Shown piece by piece: positions 1 to 6,198 of a stretch of DNA of 7,651 nt (position 1 is its first letter; each line of letters begins with the position of its first letter). A program made the translations under genes and the position numbers. The stretch spans positions 1-7,651 of the forward strand of contig QKDV01000022.1 of NCBI GenBank assembly GCA_003251955.1. The letters run 5' to 3'. This DNA is from Methanospirillum hungatei. Its GTDB lineage: Archaea > Halobacteriota > Methanomicrobia > Methanomicrobiales > Methanospirillaceae. The notes below the pieces were generated by a model. The model worked only from the letters and a program-made list of their open reading frames with translations. It did no database searches and was not told where the DNA came from.

Positions 1-633
1 GGTGACAGCATGGGAAATGCCGGGATTATCGGGGCAGGAGCGGTCCAGTGGATGACAGCAGGATCAGGGATCATTCACCAGGAGATGCCAAAACCGGTTG
101 AAGGGAAGATGGGAGGGTTTCAACTCTGGGTGAACCTGCCAAAAACAGAGAAAATGAGGGAACCCAGGTACCAGGAGATTCACACAGAGGATATACCAGT
201 TGTCTCACCTGAACAGGGGGTAATAGTCAAAATTATTTCAGGAACATATGCAGGAACACACGGACCGGTCAGGGAGATTGTTGCAGACCCGGATTACCTG
301 GATGTATCGCTAGAAGAGGGGAGAACATTCCTGCACCAGATTCCTATGGGATATACTGTCTTCTGTTACGTATATTCAGGAAAGGGCACCTGCGGGCCGG
401 AAGGTCCATTACTTACAAATCAGGATCTCGCTCTTCTCAGTGATGGTGATCACGTACAAATTCAGGCAATAACCGGGACATTTCGTCTGTTGATCATTTC
501 AGGGAAGCCTATAAGAGAACCAATTGCATGGGGAGGTCCTATCGTGATGAACACACAGGAGGAACTGGAACAGGCCTTCAGGGAGTACGAAGAAGGGACA
601 TTCATCAAAGCCACCAGGCATCATCCTTATTAA
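1..633 (+). CDS. Pirin family protein (5'-truncated by window edge)
   Basis: The reading frame is open from base 1 (Gly-Asp-Ser before the first visible Met at position 10), so this is the 3' part of a longer gene. About 70-80 N-terminal residues, including the usual first metal-binding His pair of pirins, should lie to the left. The visible start matches the end of the pirin N-terminal cupin: VQWMTAGSGIIHQEMP carries the His and Glu that, together with the missing pair, bind iron in human pirin (His101 and Glu103 there). The GGFQLWVNLP stretch follows, then a second cupin-like half ending in the typical pirin tail (EPIAWGGPIVMNT and a Glu-rich helix). Pirins are bicupin proteins; some have quercetin 2,3-dioxygenase activity and others are redox-linked regulators, so the substrate cannot be told from sequence. 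The DUF6790-like gene follows after 22 bases, so co-transcription is likely. The visible Met at position 10 is internal, not the start. Confidence 0.93.
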   Translation, partial: GDSMGNAGIIGAGAVQWMTAGSGIIHQEMPKPVEGKMGGFQLWVNLPKTEKMREPRYQEIHTEDIPVVSPEQGVIVKIISGTYAGTHGPVREIVADPDYLDVSLEEGRTFLHQIPMGYTVFCYVYSGKGTCGPEGPLLTNQDLALLSDGDHVQIQAITGTFRLLIISGKPIREPIAWGGPIVMNTQEELEQAFREYEEGTFIKATRHHPY

Positions 634-655
634 TTATCCCGGCAACCTCCTCCAT

Positions 656-1174
656 ATGTCATTATCAGAATTCGTTCCCGTCATTTTCATCGTAATCACC
701 ATAATCGGAGCAGGAATTCAAATATCAAGGGAGCGCCCAAGTGCAGACTATGCCCGTGCTGCCGAGATCTTACTAGACTGGGCATTTCTCATCATTATCG
801 GAATAGGGGGGATATGGGCTTTCATAGGTCATACCCTCTTTGCAAACCTCGTAGCAGAGAGCATAGGCTGGCCAGCTGGAAATCCTTTCCAGCAGGAGGT
901 TGCTCTTGCCAATCTTGCCATAGGTGTACTAGGAATTCTCGCTCTAAAAATCCCCGGAACTTTCAGAATTGCACCCCTTATTGCCTATGCAATATTTATG
1001 ATGGGGGCTGGTATTGGCCACATATGGCAGATCATCTCTGCTCACAACTTCTCGGTAAACAATGCTGGTCCAATACTCTGGATCGACCTTTGCATGCCAG
1101 TAGTACTCATCGGACTCTATCTTCTCACCGAATGGTTACACAAGCACAAGACACATCCATCATTACAAAGATGA
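656..1174 (+). CDS. Five-helix membrane protein, DUF6790-like
   Basis: A 172-residue, very hydrophobic protein of unknown function. About five transmembrane helices are visible, near residues 5-23, 40-64, 84-103, 107-126 and 142-161, separated by short loops, with a basic C-terminus (HKHKTHPSLQR). The best-marked loop is GWPAGNPFQQEVALANLAIG (residues 71-90), between helices 2 and 3. That motif and the overall layout recall the uncharacterised DUF6790 family, an assignment made from memory without a profile search. A second likely conserved patch is GHIWQI (121-126) at the end of helix 4. There is no enzyme motif. No Shine-Dalgarno is seen before the ATG: the stretch just upstream is CCTCCTCC, the opposite of a ribosome site. 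Together with the 22-base gap, this suggests expression on the pirin transcript. A T6 tract lies 30 bases after the stop. Confidence 0.85.
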   Translation: MSLSEFVPVIFIVITIIGAGIQISRERPSADYARAAEILLDWAFLIIIGIGGIWAFIGHTLFANLVAESIGWPAGNPFQQEVALANLAIGVLGILALKIPGTFRIAPLIAYAIFMMGAGIGHIWQIISAHNFSVNNAGPILWIDLCMPVVLIGLYLLTEWLHKHKTHPSLQR

Positions 1175-1293
1175 CAAGTCAGGATCCAGAGATCTTCAGG
1201 TTGTTTTTTGTGCTCGGAATAGCGTTTCTGAATGAGCGAAGTAAAACAGAGGTCATTCTAAAACGTACATTTGAATTACGCTTCATATTGTAA
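1171..1293 (+). CDS. Possible 40-codon ORF overlapping the preceding stop (doubtful)
   Basis: An ATG at 1171 overlaps the TGA of the DUF6790-like gene as ATGA, the geometry used for translational coupling, and the frame stays open to TAA at 1291-1293. The product would start MTSQDPEIFRLFF, with a short hydrophobic stretch (FRLFFVLGIAF) and a basic second half (RSKTEVILKR). I recognise no family. Against it, there is no ribosome-binding site, a T6 tract that may be a terminator (1204-1209) lies inside it, and the same frame is an open shadow frame through the upstream gene, so the overlap may be chance. Confidence 0.2.
   Translation: MTSQDPEIFRLFFVLGIAFLNERSKTEVILKRTFELRFIL
1204..1209 (+). 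terminator. Oligo-T tract after the DUF6790-like gene
   Basis: Six consecutive T residues on the coding strand, 30 bases after the stop at 1174, in a region with no other strong gene. Archaeal RNA polymerase often terminates at such T runs without a stable hairpin. No convincing stem lies directly upstream, and T6 is at the weak end, so this is a candidate only. Confidence 0.35.
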
Positions 1294-1400
1294 GGAACAC
1301 TATCAAAAAAGTTGTGTCATTAACTATAAAGACCTGAATAATATCAGCCTGGAACAGACTGGCATATTTTTTACCCGGAGACATTGACTCTTATCACGGA

Positions 1401-1408
1401 TTATACAA
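1401..1408 (+). promoter_or_regulatory. Candidate TATA element of the giant sensor gene
   Basis: TTATACAA lies about 25-30 bases before the ATG at 1433, so initiation at the usual archaeal distance would give almost no leader. No Shine-Dalgarno precedes that ATG, which fits a leaderless start. A competing element, AACTATAAAG at 1322-1331, would instead give a leader of roughly 80 bases. A third AT-rich stretch lies at 1363-1373. The sequence alone does not choose between them. Confidence 0.3.
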
Positions 1409-1432
1409 CCATACCGGGACACAGAACTCCAT

Positions 1433-4400
1433 ATGATCACAAAAATCCGTTCGTTTATCACCCACTTCTCACTCCCTGTTCTCACTGATCTCATCTTCTT
1501 CCTTGGCCCCTGCATCATGCTCGCGGTCTCGATAAGCGGGAGGGGCTTTCCGGAGGCTGTCAATGCCGGGACACTAACAGGCTTCACATTTCTCTGGCTT
1601 GCAATCCTGGTCCTTATCTACAAGTACTTCCTTGTCGAAGGACTGGCACGGTACACGCTTGCCAAGGGAGAGCATATCTTTGACGGTATGCATGGATTTC
1701 CCGGTCCTGAAAACTGGGAAGTATTCTTCATGGTCCTGATCTACGTGCTCGAGATGATCGGATATGGGGGTCTTGCTCTCTTCGCAGCCCTGTTTCTTCA
1801 GGAACTCTTACCGGTCACCTGTTCACGCGAAATCCTTGCCACCATAACCCTGTTTATCATACTCCCCCTCCTGATCAGAAAGAACTTCTCGCTCTTTGAG
1901 AAACTGGTCTTCTTCTTTGCTGCGGTTATGATCGGTGGTGTTATTTACACCTTTCTCGGTATCACCATCCCGGTTGAGGCGATGGGTGCCGGACTCACCC
2001 CATCTATCTCCCGGGATCAGGTGACAGAGATTATCCCAATCATGGGAGCAGTCGGTTCAGGCCTGAACCTTCTTCTCTTCTCGATCTGGCTAAGGGAAAA
2101 GATCGGACTACGTCATGGCGCTTCATTTTACGCAGAACAGATCAGGAATGTCAGGATCACCCAGGGAATTGCATTCCTCATAACAGGGCTGATGACCCTT
2201 GCCTTCTTCACGATGGGATATTACACAAAGGCTGGAGGAGATCTCTTTACCGGAGCGATTGAAGGGTTAAATACGCTCCCATACGGAGCAGTGATCTTCT
2301 TCTTCACCGGGTATGTCATCCTTTTTGGTGTACTCATAACCGGGGCTGACGGACGGGCACGTGCAATTTCTTCAATCCTCTGCTCAACAGGTGTTTCGGG
2401 TTGGAATGAGAGGAGAACATACCAGTTCTTAATCGTTGGGTTCATCGGACTCATGCTTTTCATTGTCTGGTCGGGAAACCCCAAAACCCTCCTTAGTTAC
2501 ACATCCGCTTGTGGTGCATTCATGTTTGCATTCACCGGTATCATGATGCTATATCTGGATGCCCATCTCCCCAGATACGCACGCGGTTCCAGGCTCTGGT
2601 TTGTTATCATGACTGTAGGAACCTTCTCCTACCTTCTCATGGCCCTCTTCAGGGAGGAGGTTTTCTATGACATAGGCCTGCCACTTGTGCAGAACCTGCT
2701 TGGAATGCTTATCCTATTATACCTGGTCATCAGGTCCGGAATAATCACCCCAATTCTTGATCACAAGCCAGATAAGGGAGATATCCTGCTATTCATACTC
2801 ATATTCTCAATTCTTGGGATTTATGGGAGTAGGTCCAGCATCCTGATCGACACGCTCCCTATCAGTTTCGGCACACTCATCCCAATCATGGCAGCTTTCC
2901 TGGGCGGGCCGGTTGCAGGAATTATTGTCGGAGCAGTATCGGGGATTGGTGGATATGGATCACATGGTTTTGAGGCCCTACCCTGGTATGCTGCAGTGCT
3001 TCCCCCGTTATTTGCCGGATGTCTGGCAGGTATTGTATCCAGAAGTCTGAATGCAATTTCAACCCGTAAAACGCTCATTCTCGGACTTATCGCAGGACTT
3101 ATTCAGGTTGCACTCATTTGGGCTGTCAGACCGGTAACATCAGGGGACATTATCGAAGATTTACATCAAATCACTATTCCCACATTAGGAACACTGGTAA
3201 TCGGCCTTATTATCGTGTTGTACCTGATTGATGAGGAGAAAAAAACCTGGAGAACAAAGTCTCATTCACAGCCAGATAGACAAAGATCCGGCATCAGAAA
3301 GAGATTCTCACATCAATGGGAATCAGGAAAGACTCTTCAGAGGGTAATTATAATCCTGATCATAGGGCTTGCTCTCTTTAGTCTGCTCTTTACAGAACAG
3401 GCAGGTGAGACAGGTATCCCTCTCCTGAACAGAATTGCCGTCCTTGGGGCCATCATATTCCTGCTCACCAGATCCAGGACATTTCAGGACATTCTCATTA
3501 GTGCCACGACTATTACCGAACGAATCTGGATTACGGTAATATTTGGGCTCTTCTCGGCATATGGCTATTTTGAAGTTATATCACGATGGGGAATCACAAT
3601 AGAGTTCCCTGATCTTGGCCCTGCCATCGCCGGAATACTGGGTGGGCCGGTAATCGGAGCAGCTGCCGGTATCCTGGGTGGAGGATATGCCCTATATACC
3701 GGTGGACCCGCACTGGCAGCCAGTGCCTGTGTAACTATCTTTTCTGGGATTCTCGCTGGATTTTGTGCTCTTTTCTGGCGACGGAATCTTACATATCCAC
3801 GGGTGATCTCAATCGGTATTCTCATCGGCTCACTCAGATTTCTTCTCCTCCTCACAACCGGATCCATCAACACTGGAAAAGTCCCTGGAACATTTCTTCT
3901 GAATGTTCTACTTCCGGTAATCGGTCTGATACTCTTCCAATTTATAATCAAGGAGGAGACAATTTCATTCCTCTCGATTAACAGGAGTGGAAACGCCGCC
4001 CTTGACCGAATCCATGAGAAGAAGATGGCTATCCTCTCCAGTGACACCATGGAACGTCTGAGCAGCCTGTTCACCATCATATCAGGCAGACTGCTCTCAC
4101 TCGAGTTCATTATGAGCCAGATAGGAGAGGAGGAGATCGCCCGGAAATTGAGGACACTCATAAGAATTGATCTCATCGATGATCTTCTCGAAGACTTTGG
4201 CCATTTCTCGAAACTACATAAAGAGGGAAACCGGGATGATCTTGAAATCACACTCAAGGCCGGGCAGATAACACGCAAATTGAACAGGATGATAAAGAGG
4301 GAAGGACTTGAACGGATCATTCACCCGTTCCTTATCAGGCGGGCAGACCGGCTATATCAGGACTATCTTTCACTGCTCGAAGGTGTAGAACCGGCACCGG

Positions 4401-4876
4401 GAGATGACCGGATCAGGCTTTCAGACTTCATCAGGTCAATCATCACTGATCTAACCCGGGAGCCTGCTACCGATGAAGAGTTTCTTGAGGCCAGTGATGA
4501 TCCTGATGCATATCTCCGGCTGCTCATTGCCCGTCTCGCTCATATCCCAATCTTTGAAAACGTCGTGATATCGTTCGACCAGAAGGGAGAACTTCCAGAA
4601 GTCTGTGTTGCAAAAGACCGGTTCGAGGACTTTGTTATTGCACTTCTTGAAAGCCTTGCGGCGGCAGGATCAGAGAATATCAGGATTTCAGGACATTTTA
4701 TGGATAAAAACGTCATCCTTACTCTGGACTGCCGGGGAGGAGGTTCCGCATGGCCTCCTTCTGCAGAGAGCATGGCAGCCCTCTTTGAAGAAGGCAGAAT
4801 CAGCGGGGGCACAATAAGCCATACTCATAACGCAGATAAACTGGTGATCGACATCAGTCTGACACCAGTACAATGA
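1433..4876 (+). CDS. Giant membrane protein: Nramp-like module, two LytS-type 5TM receptor modules and a degenerate kinase-like tail
   Basis: An 1147-residue uninterrupted reading frame. Residues about 15-437 form 11-12 hydrophobic helices resembling Nramp/SLC11 transporters: FLGPCIMLAV and GFTFLW near the first helices, then GLNLLLFSIWLREK (210-223), typical of helix 6 in Nramp-related proteins. The metal-binding DPGN of helix 1 is replaced by SGRG (35-38) and the MPH of helix 6 is absent. Residues about 450-600 and 635-840 are two copies of the LytS-type 5TM receptor domain, with hallmark cores LGGPVAGIIVGAVSGIGGYG (490-509) and LGGPVIGAAAGILGGGYALY (736-755). A basic loop (603-625) separates them. 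Residues about 841-1147 are soluble and helical, ending in a region shaped like a histidine-kinase ATPase domain (N-box-like 1064-1080, DCRGGG at 1099-1104, GG at 1125-1126) but lacking a clear phosphoacceptor His and N-box Asn. The likely role is a membrane sensor of unknown ligand. The ATG is the first in a frame opened by a TGA at 1385-1387. No response regulator is adjacent. Confidence 0.9.
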   Translation: MITKIRSFITHFSLPVLTDLIFFLGPCIMLAVSISGRGFPEAVNAGTLTGFTFLWLAILVLIYKYFLVEGLARYTLAKGEHIFDGMHGFPGPENWEVFFMVLIYVLEMIGYGGLALFAALFLQELLPVTCSREILATITLFIILPLLIRKNFSLFEKLVFFFAAVMIGGVIYTFLGITIPVEAMGAGLTPSISRDQVTEIIPIMGAVGSGLNLLLFSIWLREKIGLRHGASFYAEQIRNVRITQGIAFLITGLMTLAFFTMGYYTKAGGDLFTGAIEGLNTLPYGAVIFFFTGYVILFGVLITGADGRARAISSILCSTGVSGWNERRTYQFLIVGFIGLMLFIVWSGNPKTLLSYTSACGAFMFAFTGIMMLYLDAHLPRYARGSRLWFVIMTVGTFSYLLMALFREEVFYDIGLPLVQNLLGMLILLYLVIRSGIITPILDHKPDKGDILLFILIFSILGIYGSRSSILIDTLPISFGTLIPIMAAFLGGPVAGIIVGAVSGIGGYGSHGFEALPWYAAVLPPLFAGCLAGIVSRSLNAISTRKTLILGLIAGLIQVALIWAVRPVTSGDIIEDLHQITIPTLGTLVIGLIIVLYLIDEEKKTWRTKSHSQPDRQRSGIRKRFSHQWESGKTLQRVIIILIIGLALFSLLFTEQAGETGIPLLNRIAVLGAIIFLLTRSRTFQDILISATTITERIWITVIFGLFSAYGYFEVISRWGITIEFPDLGPAIAGILGGPVIGAAAGILGGGYALYTGGPALAASACVTIFSGILAGFCALFWRRNLTYPRVISIGILIGSLRFLLLLTTGSINTGKVPGTFLLNVLLPVIGLILFQFIIKEETISFLSINRSGNAALDRIHEKKMAILSSDTMERLSSLFTIISGRLLSLEFIMSQIGEEEIARKLRTLIRIDLIDDLLEDFGHFSKLHKEGNRDDLEITLKAGQITRKLNRMIKREGLERIIHPFLIRRADRLYQDYLSLLEGVEPAPGDDRIRLSDFIRSIITDLTREPATDEEFLEASDDPDAYLRLLIARLAHIPIFENVVISFDQKGELPEVCVAKDRFEDFVIALLESLAAAGSENIRISGHFMDKNVILTLDCRGGGSAWPPSAESMAALFEEGRISGGTISHTHNADKLVIDISLTPVQ

Positions 4877-4895
4877 TGGTTATACTTCCACAATG

Positions 4896-4914
4896 GGGAA
4901 AAATCACTATATAG
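4896..4914 (+). promoter_or_regulatory. BRE/TATA promoter of pfkA
   Basis: A purine-rich BRE-like stretch (GGGAAAAA, 4896-4903) is followed by the TATA-like ACTATATAG (4906-4914). Initiation about 25 bases downstream falls near 4933-4938, giving a short leader before the GGAG ribosome site and the ATG at 4950. The element sits in the 61-base gap after the giant sensor gene, so pfkA probably has its own promoter. Confidence 0.6.
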
Positions 4915-4920
4915 GTGATT
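4902..4920. repeat. Inverted repeat AATCAC-N7-GTGATT around the pfkA TATA box
   Basis: AATCAC (4902-4907) and GTGATT (4915-4920) are perfect reverse complements separated by the seven bases TATATAG, which form most of the TATA element. A dimeric regulator binding here would compete with TBP, so the repeat reads as a possible repressor operator. The arms are only six bases and AT-rich, so chance is possible. The second arm ends one base into the TAA (4920-4922) that closes the pfkA frame upstream. Confidence 0.4.
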
Positions 4921-4940
4921 AACAGAACAGGATATCCATG

Positions 4941-4944
4941 GGAG
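4941..4944 (+). promoter_or_regulatory. Shine-Dalgarno GGAG that decides the pfkA start
   Basis: GGAG at 4941-4944 is followed by five bases and then the ATG at 4950. It lies inside the first codons if translation began at the upstream in-frame ATG (4938), for which no ribosome site is seen. This favours 4950, which also gives the N-terminus normal for the family (MKRIAVVTSGGD). Confidence 0.6.
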
Positions 4945-4949
4945 TGAAG

Positions 4950-5921
4950 ATGAAGCGGATCGCCGTGGTTACCTCAGGGGGAGATGCTCCCGGGATGAAC
5001 GCCTGTATCAGGGCTGTTTACCGGGCAGGCATATATTCAGGAGTTGAGGTATACGGGATCCGGCGTGGCTATGCCGGCATGATTGATGGTGATATGTTCA
5101 AGATCGATCGCCGGGATGTAGGCAACATCATTCACCTTGGAGGAACAATTCTTGGAACCTCCCGCAGCGAGGAGTTCAGGACTCCTGAAGGGAGGCAGAA
5201 GGCAGCGGATCAACTGCTTGACAAGGAAATCGATGGTCTGATCCTGATAGGAGGTGATGGATCGTTCAAAGGGGGTAATTTTCTCTCAGAAGAGACAGGA
5301 ATCCCGGTCATTGCGATCCCAGGAACCATCGATAACGACATTGTGGGCACCGACTTTTCGATAGGGTTTGACACAGCCGTCAATATAGCTCTCGAATCCA
5401 TAGACCGGATTCGCGACACTGCAATCTCCCACGGTCGTCTTTTCTTCGTAGAGGTGATGGGGCACACCAGTAGTTTTATTGCTTTCGAGGCAGGGATAGC
5501 CGGAGGGGCTGCCCATCTGGTCCTTCACGATGGACACCAGGAAGTTGAAGAACTCTGCTCCCATCTCCAGACCCTCTTTACCAGGGGGAAGCATCATGCC
5601 ATCGTTGTGGTTGCCGAAGGAGACCAACCGGGTTGCAGTTTCGGCATCGCAAAAACGGTTTCAAGCAGGATAGAGATGGAATCAAGAGTCTGTGTACTCG
5701 GACACACACAACGTGGAGGAAGCCCAACATCCCGTGACCGGGTGCTGGCCGCAAAGCTCGGTGTATGCGCCGTTAATGCCCTGATAGACGGCAAAGGAGG
5801 GATGATGGTTGGAGAAGTAATGCGGGAGGTTGTTTTTCAACCGATCAGTGAAGTCGTTGGAAAACAACGCGAGACAGATCCCCGTATGGCCATTCTTTCC
5901 CGGATACTCACCGGTTACTAA
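4950..5921 (+). CDS. pfkA: 6-phosphofructokinase, PfkA family, ATP-type
   Basis: Phosphorylates fructose 6-phosphate to fructose 1,6-bisphosphate in glycolysis, in the cytosol. The 323-residue length is close to the 320 of the E. coli enzyme. In order: the nucleotide loop TSGGDAPGMNA, RSEEFR, GGDG at 101-104, PGTIDND with catalytic Asp128, the substrate Arg163 (ISHGR), AEGD, and the substrate motif LGHTQRGG (His252, Arg255) preceded by ESR (Arg246). Gly at both diagnostic sites (GGDG and PGTIDND, rather than GGDD and PKTIDND) indicates ATP rather than pyrophosphate as donor. The arginines that bind effectors in E. coli PfkA (IRAVYR, DRR, RIRD) are kept, so allosteric control by PEP/ADP-like ligands is plausible. 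One oddity is that the usual MGR after VEV is MGH (His172), with Ser where Gly is normal three residues on. An alternative ATG at 4938 would add four residues. It has its own promoter and a T8 terminator, so it appears monocistronic. Confidence 0.92.
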   Translation: MKRIAVVTSGGDAPGMNACIRAVYRAGIYSGVEVYGIRRGYAGMIDGDMFKIDRRDVGNIIHLGGTILGTSRSEEFRTPEGRQKAADQLLDKEIDGLILIGGDGSFKGGNFLSEETGIPVIAIPGTIDNDIVGTDFSIGFDTAVNIALESIDRIRDTAISHGRLFFVEVMGHTSSFIAFEAGIAGGAAHLVLHDGHQEVEELCSHLQTLFTRGKHHAIVVVAEGDQPGCSFGIAKTVSSRIEMESRVCVLGHTQRGGSPTSRDRVLAAKLGVCAVNALIDGKGGMMVGEVMREVVFQPISEVVGKQRETDPRMAILSRILTGY

Positions 5922-5923
5922 TC

Positions 5924-5931
5924 TTTTTTTT
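5924..5931 (+). terminator. T8 transcription terminator after pfkA
   Basis: Eight consecutive T residues begin two bases after the pfkA stop codon, the typical position and composition of an intrinsic archaeal terminator. No hairpin is needed or evident. This ends the pfkA unit and isolates trpB2 downstream. Confidence 0.65.
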
Positions 5932-5960
5932 CACTCCACATCACTCTGCTGAATATTGTC

Positions 5961-5988
5961 TACATCATACCAGACTCTGCTTGATGTA
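5961..5988. repeat. Inverted repeat TACATCA-N14-TGATGTA between pfkA and trpB2
   Basis: TACATCA (5961-5967) and TGATGTA (5982-5988) are perfect 7-base reverse complements. The 14-base spacer itself contains CAGA-C-TCTG, a nearly concentric smaller palindrome. It lies about 30 bases after the T8 tract and about 210 bases before trpB2. It could be a protein-binding site or a short RNA hairpin, and no function is assigned. The rest of 5932-6160 shows nothing convincing: one 35-codon ATG frame at 6023 lacks a ribosome site. Confidence 0.3.
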
Positions 5989-6164
5989 TTGGAGGATGAG
6001 GTTAATGACACGTTAGATCATAATGCTCAACCAACATCACACCGGGTATCCAAACAAAACAAGAGGCCGTTCTTATCTTATCGTATTTTTCCAGGTAACA
6101 GGCAGGCCACGTAATACAGACATAACCTGACTATTAATCAGAATGCACAATGCCACACACAAAT

Positions 6165-6173
6165 GCATAAATA
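6165..6173 (+). promoter_or_regulatory. TATA element of the trpB2 unit
   Basis: GCATAAATA, preceded by the A-rich CACACAAAT, sits about 26-34 bases before the ATG at 6199. Initiation at the usual distance would fall within a few bases of that ATG, implying a leaderless or nearly leaderless mRNA. No copies of a TGTACA-type TRP box (the TrpY site of Methanothermobacter) are seen here, so tryptophan repression through that system is not indicated. Confidence 0.45.
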
Positions 6174-6198
6174 TGTTCATTGAAATACAATAATATAC

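Noticed and set aside
814..1170. Plus-strand frame overlapping most of the DUF6790-like gene
   Set aside because: It is Cys-, His- and Ser-rich, low-plausibility sequence in the +1 frame of a clear membrane-protein gene. Only its last 40 codons, with the ATGA start, deserve mention.
650..1435. Repeated CTCCATATG at two start codons (650-658 and 1427-1435)
   Set aside because: A nine-base match at two SD-less starts is suggestive but too short, with no flanking similarity. It was treated as coincidence.
3565..4320. Long minus-strand open frame (251 codons) inside the giant sensor gene
   Set aside because: Its product is rich in Ser, Arg, Ile and Pro without domain character, and it lies wholly antisense to a clear 5TM/kinase-like coding frame. 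It is a codon-bias shadow.
4938..4949. Upstream ATG at 4938 as the pfkA start
   Set aside because: It has no ribosome site, and it would place GGAG inside the coding region and add four residues not usual in the family. It is kept only as an alternative.
6023..6130. 35-codon frame in the pfkA-trpB2 gap
   Set aside because: It has no Shine-Dalgarno, no promoter just upstream and no recognisable composition. It is probably chance.
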